A DNA stretch of 33,932 nt, from the NCBI RefSeq assembly GCF_020405225.1, contig NZ_CP084478.1, positions 1 to 33,932 of the forward strand, in the 5' to 3' direction. This DNA comes from Natrinema sp. DC36 (GTDB lineage: Archaea > Halobacteriota > Halobacteria > Halobacteriales > Natrialbaceae). Made by a program: the position numbers and the translations under genes. The notes under the pieces were generated by a model, which saw nothing but the letters and a program-made list of their open reading frames with translations, searched no databases and was not told the DNA's origin. Below, piece after piece: positions 7,015-13,291 of this stretch; the first letter of the stretch is position 1; every line of letters starts with the position of its first letter.

Positions 7015-7022
7015 GGTATATG
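7015..7022 (-). promoter_or_regulatory. TATA-like box for the wHTH gene
   Basis: Minus-strand CATATACC lies about 39 bases before the ATG at 6979, giving a predicted transcript start near 6993. The surrounding DNA (6960-7040) is AT-rich by eye compared with neighbouring coding sequence. Confidence 0.45.
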
Positions 7023-7280
7023 GGCGATACAGTCTCTGTATCTGCCGTGCATTAGGCCCATGAGCATATTCACATGCCATGAGATTATTTACTACCCCTA
7101 CGATCGCGCCCGGAGGAACGCGCTGAATCACCGATTCCGGCAGTAGAAGGATTGAGGCGTACATATTCTCCCCAAAGGTTGGTCAATTGTCAGTCTCGCG
7201 CCCCGGTCCTTCGCACTAACGGTACGGTATAAGGGAAATCGGCGGAATCCTGCCCCACCAAGCCTTCTGCGGGGCGGTGA

Positions 7281-7397
7281 GGGGTCGCGAAGCGACCCCG
7301 TAATGCGGATTTTTCGCTAGAAAAATCCGCTGCGGCCATACTTATTCTACCACCGGCCGGCCGGTCGGCGGGGGGTGGCCCCCCAGCGCTAGGCGCT
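7281..7397. other. Dense hairpin cluster, candidate replication origin
   Basis: Five perfect inverted repeats lie within 117 bases. GGGGTCGC/GCGACCCC has a 3-base loop (7281-7299), and GCGGATTTTTC/GAAAAATCCGC has a 4-base loop (7305-7330). ACCGGCCGGCCGGT is a 14-bp palindrome (7352-7365). GGGGGG/CCCCCC has a 3-base loop (7370-7384), and AGCGC/GCGCT has a 3-base loop (7385-7397). They lie in the 500-base gap immediately past the 3' end of the HUH Rep gene. Rolling-circle origins are usually hairpin-rich and near rep, so a double- or single-strand origin is likely. Some hairpins could also terminate rep transcription. The rest of 7023-7495 shows no gene. Confidence 0.55.
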
Positions 7398-7495
7398 CCC
7401 GCTTCGCTACAGGGGATTAGAGTATGAACGAATATACGAACGGGAACGGCGAAAATAGCTGTCGCTCGCGACCTGGCGAACCGGGCCGAGGACGC

Positions 7496-9160
7496 TTAAC
7501 CGGCGGCGGCCTCCTCGGCTTCGTCCTCGCGGAAGACCGTGTCCGCCTGCCACGGCTCGAGATCGTCGGAATGTTCGGCGTCGGCCTCGAGGGCGGCGTC
7601 GGCATGACGAGCGTCCGCCAGCCACTCGTCGTCCTCAAGCAGGCCTTCGCGACGGATCTGCTCGAGCGGGCGCAGCTTCCCAGTGCAGCATTCGCATCCC
7701 TCGTCTTCTTCCTCGCTGCTGGCCTCCTGGTCGGCGTCGATCTCGACGTCCTCCTGGTCGGCGATCGGCTCGATCGCAGCGACGGGCTCATCCGAACCCT
7801 CATAAAGGCGGTCGCTCGGAACGTCAGGGACGTTACCGCCCCAGCCGCCGTTTCCAACCGGCTGGCCCCAGGCGTCGCGAACCGTCACGTCACCGCCGCC
7901 GCCGGAGTGTGTGGAGATCTCGACTGAGAGATTCCCTTCCAGTAGGTGGTGATGGATGAGGTCATTGTCGACCTTGAGGCGCTTGCCCGGATCGTCGGGA
8001 TAGAGCTCTTCCAAAATGTTGCGCGCAAGTTCGTCGGGATCGTCGACGCCGGGCAGCTCCTGGCCGCACTCGGTCGACGTGATGTTGATCCCGAGCATCT
8101 CGTAGGCGTTTCGTTCCGCGCAGTTCGTGGCCCACTCCAGGTCGGCCGGCGACGGCGAGAATCGAGAACTATTTCGGATCCCGTCTCCCTCGAAGGAGCC
8201 GACCTCCCAGACTGTCGAGCGCATCTGATCGCCGTTCTGCACGATCGAGCAGTGGGAGATGTCGTACATCAGAACCCTGAGCATCTTGCCGTCGTTCTGG
8301 ATGGAACGGTCTTTGTCGTCCGCGATTCGATGAATCACCCAGCCGGTCGCGGCCTCGATCTCCTCGGTCATCTCCCCGCCTTTCAAAAAGTCACCCGCGA
8401 CGACACAGTGGTAGTGCGGGTTCCACGCGAGCTCCTCACGAACGCCGTCCTCGCCGTGCCAGTCGAGTTGATGATACAGTCGCGGCTTCCATTCGCCCAG
8501 GTCGTCGGTGGCGCCGGCGTCTTTCTCGAGCTCACCATCTTCGTTCTTCCCTCGGTAGTCGTGTCGGATGAGCATTCCCTGGGCGCGCATCTCGTTGAGG
8601 ATGTCCTTCACGACCTGGCGGGTTTCCTCGTTTGCCTCCTCGAGCGTGTATCCGCTGCGGGCGAGATCGTAGTACCAGCCGAGGGGCGCGCTGATGATCT
8701 GGTGGTGCAGAAGGATATTCCTGTTCCAATTCGGATCCTCCTTCATCGATTTGTACTGCTCGATCCGAACGCGGCGCATCTTCGCGGCCTTCTTCTTCGC
8801 GTAGTCGGCGTTCCAGGCGGCCCCGCAGCGGGCGCAGACTGATCGGCTGCACGTCCGTCCGAAATCGACGTGCCACCCACAGTCATCACACACGTGCGGG
8901 TGTGGATTCCCGCAGTCATCATACGCGTTCTCTGCGTATCCATCCGGCCCCATGCCGGGGAGTAACGGGTCTTCGACCGGCCCATTCTGGGCAAACTTCT
9001 CACGAACCATCTCGCGGTCTGACTCGTCTCGCCAGTTGAGACCGTCCATTTTCCCGCCCTCGAGCCTGATACCATGCTTGTTCAGCACTTTCAGAATAGG
9101 GCTGATGATGTTCTCGGCTTCCGCTCTTTTCCCAGACTCGGCTGGGTGGTCCTCGCTCAT
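7496..9160 (-). CDS. HUH-type replication initiator (Rep)
   Basis: A 554-residue protein with a Cys/His-rich N-terminal zinc region (Cys83, 91, 94, 104, 109, 112, with nearby His) followed by motifs of an HUH endonuclease. These are a motif-1-like strand LLHHQIISAP (150-159) and the HUH motif in NPHYHCVV (His249, His251). Tyr299 (VLMYDIS) is a candidate nicking residue. The zinc region followed by HUH resembles IS91-type transposases and the SNJ1 virus RepA, reported as an IS91-like rolling-circle initiator. The last 150 residues are acidic, with a CECC pair. It is the last gene of a long operon, is coupled to a 24-codon mini-ORF, and is followed by the hairpin cluster. No Orc1/Cdc6 gene is present, so this is the best initiator candidate; a transposase is the alternative. 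Confidence 0.82.
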   Translation of the reverse strand: MSEDHPAESGKRAEAENIISPILKVLNKHGIRLEGGKMDGLNWRDESDREMVREKFAQNGPVEDPLLPGMGPDGYAENAYDDCGNPHPHVCDDCGWHVDFGRTCSRSVCARCGAAWNADYAKKKAAKMRRVRIEQYKSMKEDPNWNRNILLHHQIISAPLGWYYDLARSGYTLEEANEETRQVVKDILNEMRAQGMLIRHDYRGKNEDGELEKDAGATDDLGEWKPRLYHQLDWHGEDGVREELAWNPHYHCVVAGDFLKGGEMTEEIEAATGWVIHRIADDKDRSIQNDGKMLRVLMYDISHCSIVQNGDQMRSTVWEVGSFEGDGIRNSSRFSPSPADLEWATNCAERNAYEMLGINITSTECGQELPGVDDPDELARNILEELYPDDPGKRLKVDNDLIHHHLLEGNLSVEISTHSGGGGDVTVRDAWGQPVGNGGWGGNVPDVPSDRLYEGSDEPVAAIEPIADQEDVEIDADQEASSEEEDEGCECCTGKLRPLEQIRREGLLEDDEWLADARHADAALEADAEHSDDLEPWQADTVFREDEAEEAAAG

Positions 9161-9231
9161 CGCGACCCACCGTTGTTAGCGACTCTATTCTCGAGACGTA
9201 CGGTTTGAGTGTCTGTTGTTGCGTTTTGCAT
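9157..9231 (-). CDS. 24-residue ORF coupled to rep
   Basis: A short ORF (MQNATTDTQTV...) begins eight bases after a GGGAG ribosome-binding-like sequence and ends in an ATGA overlap with the Rep start (9157-9160). It exactly bridges the otherwise empty gap between the preceding gene and rep. It may be a leader peptide that controls Rep translation and so copy number. The evidence is arrangement only. Confidence 0.45.
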   Translation of the reverse strand: MQNATTDTQTVRLENRVANNGGSR

Positions 9232-9245
9232 ACTGATTGCTCCCA

Positions 9246-9443
9246 CTATGCGCTAACTGGGAAGCGGACGTTGTCCTCGATCAAGACAGAGCCTCGGCTG
9301 CTCGAGGGGGTAATCTTATCTTGATTGAGTCCGAAAAAGGGGTTGTGCACGCCGCCTTTTCCGGAGCGCAGATCGGTTAGCTCATGCTCTCCTGTTTTAC
9401 AGCGAACTGCCATAAAGCTAGAGGGACCGTCTGACGCGGTCAT
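9246..9443 (-). CDS. Small hypothetical protein
   Basis: A 65-residue protein with no recognised motif, containing a Gly/Ser-rich, basic middle (DLRSGKGGVHNPFFGL). The ATG is fixed by an ATGA overlap with the upstream PD-(D/E)XK-like gene (9440-9443). Position in the rep operon is the only functional clue. Confidence 0.55.
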   Translation of the reverse strand: MTASDGPSSFMAVRCKTGEHELTDLRSGKGGVHNPFFGLNQDKITPSSSRGSVLIEDNVRFPVSA

Positions 9444-9922
9444 CGGATCACCTCTGTCGGTATCACGCGCGACCAGGCGAGCTGTCGGTAGCCCTCTTCC
9501 CCCGATCGATCCTCGCGAGTAGTCCAGCCGTCCGAGATCAACCCGTCAACGGTCGTCGCGGTCGCGATGGCCATCGCGACGACCCGATGATCAGTCCCAC
9601 GCAGCCTGTACACCGCGAAAAGGTACGCACCGGCCTCCTTGACGAGCCGCTCGTGCTGGCGTTTGCGTATATAAAAACGCCCACAGCGCGAGTTCGCATA
9701 CTCGATCTGGCAGCCTTTGATCTCGACTGGGGTTCCGACCTCGAGGAGGTTGATTCCAACACCGAGCAGATCCTCGTTTGGCTCCAGGACCACGTCGACA
9801 CACGCATCGTGCCACCGTGCAACCCGGTCAGGGACGTACGAGACCTCGGGGACGCGATCGCAAACGATCGCCTCGATCTCCTCGCCGGAGTGCTTCGAGC
9901 TCGGGATGTCCGAAGCGGCCAT
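9440..9922 (-). CDS. PD-(D/E)XK nuclease-like protein
   Basis: A 160-residue protein whose centre shows the signature of the PD-(D/E)XK nuclease fold: an acidic strand-turn region LLEVGTPVEIKGCQIEY with an ExK core (about residues 65-70). A basic, aromatic helix (FYIRKRQHERLVKEAG) and a strand (YLFAVYRL) follow. Several haloarchaeal proteins of this type act on DNA branches or ends, but substrate cannot be read here. It sits two genes upstream of Rep, compatible with a role in processing replication intermediates or in defence. The start leaves one base after the previous stop. Confidence 0.6.
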   Translation of the reverse strand: MAASDIPSSKHSGEEIEAIVCDRVPEVSYVPDRVARWHDACVDVVLEPNEDLLGVGINLLEVGTPVEIKGCQIEYANSRCGRFYIRKRQHERLVKEAGAYLFAVYRLRGTDHRVVAMAIATATTVDGLISDGWTTREDRSGEEGYRQLAWSRVIPTEVIR

Positions 9923-9923
9923 C

Positions 9924-10103
9924 TCAGTCCCACCCCTCTTGCTTCGTCCGGCGTGCGATTGCGAGCTGAGCGAGTGCCGCGAGCTCGAGACGCTTGGAGT
10001 CCTGGTCGTCGACGGCCTCGCGAGCCGCGCCGATCGCGTCGGCCGCCTCGAGGCGAGTCTCGTTCGTCTTCGTCGACGAAGACGAGGACGACTCAGCGCT
10101 CAT
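9924..10103 (-). CDS. Small helical protein
   Basis: A 59-residue protein with a serine-rich N-terminus and one long predicted helix or helix pair (TRLEAADAIGAAREAVDDQDSK, then RLELAALAQLAIARR). A good ribosome-binding sequence GGAGG lies eight bases before the ATG at 10103. Its ATG overlaps the stop of the upstream zinc-ribbon gene (ATGA at 10100-10103). Unknown family; it could be a coiled-coil partner of neighbouring proteins. Confidence 0.6.
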   Translation of the reverse strand: MSAESSSSSSTKTNETRLEAADAIGAAREAVDDQDSKRLELAALAQLAIARRTKQEGWD

Positions 10104-10303
10104 CGCGATGCCTCCTCTTGAGTGGTACTTTCGAGGAACTTCCCAGCAGCACTGCCAGCGGAGAGGTTCTCGTAGATGTCACACGAAGGACAGCGATGGA
10201 CGCGATCGCGATGATCTCCGAAACCCCGTCGAAACTGCGGCGTGACGTGCGAGCCACAGTTCAGACAGCAATCCATCTCGGCCGCGTCGGCTTCGAGTTG
10301 CAT
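10100..10303 (-). CDS. Zinc-ribbon protein, DUF7563-like
   Basis: A 67-residue protein whose core CLNCGSHVTPQFRRGFGD followed by HRCPSC closely resembles the small haloarchaeal zinc-ribbon family I associate, from memory, with DUF7563. Four Cys in two CxxC knuckles should bind one zinc. The N-terminal nine residues before MDCC may not be translated. The family is abundant in Halobacteria, without a known role. Coupled at both ends. Confidence 0.75.
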   Translation of the reverse strand: MQLEADAAEMDCCLNCGSHVTPQFRRGFGDHRDRVHRCPSCDIYENLSAGSAAGKFLESTTQEEASR

Positions 10304-10416
10304 CACGAGAGACCACCCGAATTAGGATTTGGCTCGCCGCATCGCGGGCACTGCACTGGATTGACGATTGGGTTGACAGATCGGCCGCAGTCGGCACACG
10401 TCCAGAGATTACTCAT
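10303..10416 (-). CDS. Micro zinc-ribbon protein
   Basis: A 37-residue protein with CADC and CPRC knuckles 18 residues apart and aromatic and Pro residues around them, a rubredoxin-like zinc ribbon with nothing else attached. It overlaps the upstream gene by eight bases and the downstream ATG by one. Very short, but the four-Cys pattern and coupling support it as real. Confidence 0.6.
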   Translation of the reverse strand: MSNLWTCADCGRSVNPIVNPVQCPRCGEPNPNSGGLS

Positions 10417-10825
10417 CGGAACGACCCTCCTCTGGCTCGTGCCAACTTGTGTACTTCCCCCAGGTGACTCCGCACGCTTCGCACTCGGCGAACTCGCACG
10501 TCGGTTCTCCGTCGGCGGTGTACCCGAAGGCGGTTTTCTCCATTCGACGGCCGCAGTTGATGCAGTCCGGGGCATCTCCTGGACGTCGCACACAGCAGAA
10601 CTGGGCGTCGTCTTTCGAGTCGTGGACGAGCCCGCAGTTCTGGCACGAGAATCCGAACCGCTTACCGCGGCAGTCCGAACAGAGCGGGACCGGGACCTCG
10701 TCGTATCCCATCCCCTCGTCGTGCGTGATCACGACCTCGACGAGCTGGAGATCGCGACGATCGAACCGATGCTCGCAGTCGTAGCACTGCATCCGATGGT
10801 CGTCACCGGGATATGTCTCAGACAT
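10409..10825 (-). CDS. Multi-zinc-ribbon protein
   Basis: A 138-residue protein with six metal-binding pairs: CYDC, CSDC, CQNC, a CC pair, CINC and CEAC. At least two, probably three, zinc sites are expected. Acidic linkers separate the ribbons. Tandem ribbons of this type may bind nucleic acid or protein partners such as the transcription or replication machinery. The ATG at 10825 is preferred over the GTG at 10837 and overlaps the previous gene by eight bases. It belongs to the rep operon. Confidence 0.7.
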   Translation of the reverse strand: MSETYPGDDHRMQCYDCEHRFDRRDLQLVEVVITHDEGMGYDEVPVPLCSDCRGKRFGFSCQNCGLVHDSKDDAQFCCVRRPGDAPDCINCGRRMEKTAFGYTADGEPTCEFAECEACGVTWGKYTSWHEPEEGRSDE

Positions 10826-11123
10826 CGGTCTCACCACCGGATCGATCAGTAGCCGTGTCTACTGAGCGATAGTGGAGACGGACGAGGTCGGCGTTGTAGA
10901 GTTGATTCTCGACTCGTGGTCCGCCGGGGGTTTCCACTTCCCATTCGAGGTAGTACAGGCGCTTGTCCCCGTCAGCGTCATGCAGACGCCGCTTCACGGT
11001 GTACTCTCTCGGGTCGTTCTCAAAGCCGCCGGTCCCCGGCATCTGTGAGATTCCTTGCTGTTCTACCAGCGTCTCGCCCTGCTCGAACTCCCACTCAGTA
11101 CCGCTCGAGGCATTACCGGTCAT
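10818..11123 (-). CDS. Hypothetical acidic protein
   Basis: A 101-residue protein with an extended beta-rich middle (REYTVKRRLHDADGDKRLYYLEWEV) and polar ends. No cysteines or known motif. The ATG at 11123 overlaps the upstream zinc-ribbon gene by 11 bases; a further-upstream start at 11150 is less likely. Function unknown. Confidence 0.6.
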   Translation of the reverse strand: MTGNASSGTEWEFEQGETLVEQQGISQMPGTGGFENDPREYTVKRRLHDADGDKRLYYLEWEVETPGGPRVENQLYNADLVRLHYRSVDTATDRSGGETDV

Positions 11124-11376
11124 CGTACCCTCCGTCGACGTCGATGACATCGCCCGCGAGCGCCCACTGATCGATCGAATCGATCTTCGGCTCTGCGGTG
11201 TCGCGCCACTCCTCGGGCTCGCAGTCGGGACACTTCGGGACGTCGTGGCCGTCCTCGAGGATCAGCTCCATCCAGATGTCGCCGAGGAGCATCGGATCGA
11301 AGCAGTCCGGGCAGTCCGCGATGATGTGGTTATCGAGAGTGGCCTCCCGGACCTTCGGCTCGACGAGATCAGTCAT
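11113..11376 (-). CDS. Zinc-ribbon protein
   Basis: An 87-residue protein with CPDC near residue 22 and a second CPDC about 27 residues later, in acidic surroundings. The ATG at 11376 is chosen over the one at 11412 because it gives the eight-base overlap usual in this operon. A structural zinc ribbon is likely. Role unknown. Confidence 0.65.
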   Translation of the reverse strand: MTDLVEPKVREATLDNHIIADCPDCFDPMLLGDIWMELILEDGHDVPKCPDCEPEEWRDTAEPKIDSIDQWALAGDVIDVDGGYDDR

Positions 11377-11671
11377 CGGATCTCCTCCCGCGGAGCCCGG
11401 CGGTCGGATCACGTCCTAAATCCAAATCCGATTCTGGCAGACTCCCTGGTGGACGTCCACTCAGGAAATCGTTTGTACTATCGTTCGTCTTATCTTCGCC
11501 GTCGCTCCGGACGACGTCGTGTGCCTCCAGGTAGAACGCGATCGCCCGTCCGATCACGTTCTCGTTCGATGGAACCTCTCCATCGTCCTGGTACATCATG
11601 AGACCGCGGGCGGCCTCGAGCTGGTTGGACGTCTCCTCGTCAAGTTCGATTTGAAGGTTGTCGTCAGTCAT
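11369..11671 (-). CDS. Possible ribbon-helix-helix protein
   Basis: A 100-residue acidic protein. An N-terminal strand LQIELDEETSNQLEAARG followed by PSNENVIGRAIAFYLEAHD resembles the strand-helix-helix pattern of CopG/Arc-type DNA-binding proteins. The final 45 residues look disordered. The assignment is tentative. It overlaps both neighbours by eight bases and may regulate the operon or accompany Rep. Confidence 0.55.
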   Translation of the reverse strand: MTDDNLQIELDEETSNQLEAARGLMMYQDDGEVPSNENVIGRAIAFYLEAHDVVRSDGEDKTNDSTNDFLSGRPPGSLPESDLDLGRDPTAGLRGRRSDD

Positions 11672-11945
11672 CGCGATCACCCTCGTCGTCAGCGATACCT
11701 CCATCAGTCACGGCCTTCGGCTCGGTGTCTGACTCGTCGAGGATCTCCTCGAGAGCGTCGATCGTGCCCTGAATATCCTCGTCGGTGAAAAGTGGGACGC
11801 CATCTGTGAGCTCTCCGTTCTCGTCGAACTCGACGATCTCCGCGCCGTCGTTCTTGTTCCAGATACCGACGCCCCAGCCATCATGCTCTTCGTCGATGAT
11901 GGTGACGAACTCGTTTTCGTGCGCCCAGCCCGTTTTACTGGACAT
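11664..11945 (-). CDS. Hypothetical acidic protein
   Basis: A 93-residue very acidic protein with an aromatic N-terminal part (EHDGWGVGIWNKNDGAEIVEF) that looks like a small beta sheet, followed by one helix (DEDIQGTIDALEEILD) and a polar tail. Unrecognised. Coupled to both neighbours. Confidence 0.6.
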   Translation of the reverse strand: MSSKTGWAHENEFVTIIDEEHDGWGVGIWNKNDGAEIVEFDENGELTDGVPLFTDEDIQGTIDALEEILDESDTEPKAVTDGGIADDEGDRDD

Positions 11946-12396
11946 CGCGGCCCCCGTCCGTCGCCGCCGTCTCGGACTTCTCGACTGAGAGCCCGCACGC
12001 GTCGGCCGCTAGAAAGACGTGATGCTGGAGCATCGACCGGCCAGCATCCGTCAACGGGTATTCGTTCGTCCGCCTGTCCAGCTCGTGTTTCTCGATCAGC
12101 CCGTAATCGCGGAGCTTGTCGAGATTCGGGTACAGCTGAGCGCCATTCAGGCTCTTCGAATGATGTTGTTCGTACTCGCGCTTGATCCCGAGTCCGTAGA
12201 CTCTCGAGTCCTGGTCGTCTGCCTCGAGGCGACCGATCGCCTCGAGGATATCGCGCTGAGTCGAGTTGAGGTCGGACCACGAGACACCGCCGTCTGCGAT
12301 GACTCGTGAGTCACCAGAAGAAGTGACTGTTCTGCCGCCCGACTTTTTTTCCGCCGATTCGATACTGTTTTCAGTTGGGTTATCGTCTGTTGACAT
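11935..12396 (-). CDS. PadR-like transcription regulator heading the rep operon
   Basis: A 153-residue protein with a disordered acidic N-terminus (1-40) and a PadR-type winged helix. That domain comprises LNSTQRDILEAIGRL, YGLGIKREYEQH, AQLYPNLDKLRDYGLIEKHE as the recognition region, and the wing TNEYPLTDAGRSML. It ends in an amphipathic helix suited to dimerisation. It is the first gene of the minus-strand operon that ends in Rep, so it probably sets expression of the replication genes. The ATG at 12396 follows a leader of over 100 bases if the TATA-like sequence near 12545 is its promoter. Confidence 0.82.
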   Translation of the reverse strand: MSTDDNPTENSIESAEKKSGGRTVTSSGDSRVIADGGVSWSDLNSTQRDILEAIGRLEADDQDSRVYGLGIKREYEQHHSKSLNGAQLYPNLDKLRDYGLIEKHELDRRTNEYPLTDAGRSMLQHHVFLAADACGLSVEKSETAATDGGRDVQ

Positions 12397-12535
12397 GGTT
12401 TCGCTACCTCCATTAGCGGAACCACAGCGGGCCGATGCTAGATCCATCGGCCTGCATTTCTGACGAGATATCAACCCGCCAGAGCAGCGTGCAGTTTCAT
12501 CCGGATATCGTCCCGACGTGATTCCTACCCAATAC

Positions 12536-12552
12536 TGTATATCCCATATACA
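12536..12552. promoter_or_regulatory. 17-bp palindrome between rep operon and repressor
   Basis: TGTATAT (12536-12542) and ATATACA (12546-12552) form a perfect inverted repeat around CCC. It lies between the divergent PadR-like and phiH1-like genes and overlaps the best minus-strand TATA candidate. It is a good operator candidate for either regulator. It resembles the palindrome at 130-147. The rest of 12397-12666 contains the repressor promoter and no gene. Confidence 0.5.
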
Positions 12553-12637
12553 TAAGTGTTCATCCAACAGCAGTCTCGGAGTTTTAACTGCCCCATAATG
12601 GAGTTGTGAAACTCGCAACTGTTGATTTCCACCCGCA

Positions 12638-12645
12638 TTATGATA
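12638..12645 (+). promoter_or_regulatory. TATA-like box of the phiH1-like repressor
   Basis: ATTATGAT centres 26 bases before the ATG at 12667, predicting a leaderless transcript. A weak inverted repeat AGTTG...CAACT (about 12603-12620) lies just upstream. Confidence 0.5.
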
Positions 12646-12666
12646 GTTAGAAGACCGCGTTAAGGT

Positions 12667-12945
12667 ATGAGGAAACACGGAGAGTGGATGACGCAGGTTG
12701 ATGAAAGGATCCTCGAGTATCTGTCTGAAAATGGAAATCATCAACCTCATGCGATTGCGGACAATCTCCGTGAAATTGGAGTAGACCTCGATTACCATAG
12801 CAACTCGATCAATCGTAGATGTCGAGAACTCCGTGACTACAGGCTTATCATCAACGTTGGAGGTGGTGTCTACTCGACCACAGACCTTGGCGAGCAATTT
12901 CTTGCGGGAGATCTCGATGCTGGGACTCTTGAGAAGGACGAATGA
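12667..12945 (+). CDS. phiH1-type winged-helix repressor
   Basis: A 92-residue DNA-binding protein of the haloarchaeal phage phiH1 repressor type. Hallmarks are the opening GEWMTQVDERILEYLSENG, a helix-turn-helix (PHAIADNLREIG... INRRCRELRDYRLI), and the wing and tail motif VGGGVYSTTDLGEQFLAGDLD. In the namesake virus the repressor maintains lysogeny. Here it is monocistronic, has its own leaderless promoter, and faces the PadR-like rep operon, so the pair may form a switch controlling replication or mobilisation. Family confident, targets inferred. Confidence 0.85.
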   Translation: MRKHGEWMTQVDERILEYLSENGNHQPHAIADNLREIGVDLDYHSNSINRRCRELRDYRLIINVGGGVYSTTDLGEQFLAGDLDAGTLEKDE

Positions 12946-12950
12946 CCTCA

Positions 12951-13178
12951 TCAGTCGTCGTACCCCGGTAGTTCGATATCCTCTCGAGAGATGAGGTCGC
13001 CTGTTCGTCGATCACGGAGCTCGTCGAACTCCGGATCAACATCGTCCGAGAGATGTCGGCTACATTGCTGGCACCAAAAGTGGAAGTTCGTCGGCTCCCA
13101 GCTTCGATGCCCTTGCGGACACGTGTATCGCCAGCGGTCCGTCTTCCTTTCAAGTTGGACCTCAGTTCGAGTACCCAT
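12951..13178 (-). CDS. Small zinc-ribbon protein
   Basis: A 75-residue protein with CPQGH and CQQC metal-binding residues around an aromatic stretch (EPTNFHFW), typical of a small haloarchaeal treble-clef or ribbon fold. The ATG at 13178 is supported by a TATA-like CTTTTATG at 13198-13206, which would start the transcript at the ATG. It is transcribed convergently with the repressor gene. Role unknown. Confidence 0.7.
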   Translation of the reverse strand: MGTRTEVQLERKTDRWRYTCPQGHRSWEPTNFHFWCQQCSRHLSDDVDPEFDELRDRRTGDLISREDIELPGYDD

Positions 13179-13197
13179 CGACACGAGAGAGGATAGG

Positions 13198-13206
13198 GTA
13201 CATAAA
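13198..13206 (-). promoter_or_regulatory. TATA-like box for the zinc-ribbon gene
   Basis: Minus-strand CTTTTATG is about 25 bases before the ATG at 13178, the usual spacing for a leaderless transcript. Confidence 0.5.
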
Positions 13207-13230
13207 AGTGGTCGGCCAAAGGCGCGCAGT

Positions 13231-13268
13231 GAAAGTGAAAGTGAAAGTCGTCTGCAAGAGAATTTATT
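13231..13268 (+). promoter_or_regulatory. Metzincin gene promoter with GAAAGT repeats
   Basis: Three tandem GAAAGT units (13231-13248) lie about 15 bases upstream of a TATA-like TTTATT (13263-13268), which centres about 26 bases before the ATG at 13292. Direct repeats just upstream of a TATA box are typical binding sites for an activator. Confidence 0.5.
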
Positions 13269-13291
13269 GGTATCTGTAGATAGATGGTAGT

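Noticed and set aside
7946-8842. 298-codon plus-strand ORF opposite Rep
   Set aside because: The region encodes the zinc and HUH motifs of Rep on the minus strand; the opposite frame has no coherent motif or start signal.
9587-10852. 421-codon plus-strand ORF
   Set aside because: It lies antisense to five or six coupled minus-strand genes whose products have clear CxxC zinc ribbons and ATGA junctions. Its own translation is low-complexity, as expected for the shadow of GC-rich genes.
11664-12951. 338-codon version of the PadR-like gene
   Set aside because: The extension upstream of 12396 crosses the palindrome and the opposing repressor gene, and shows no conserved sequence.
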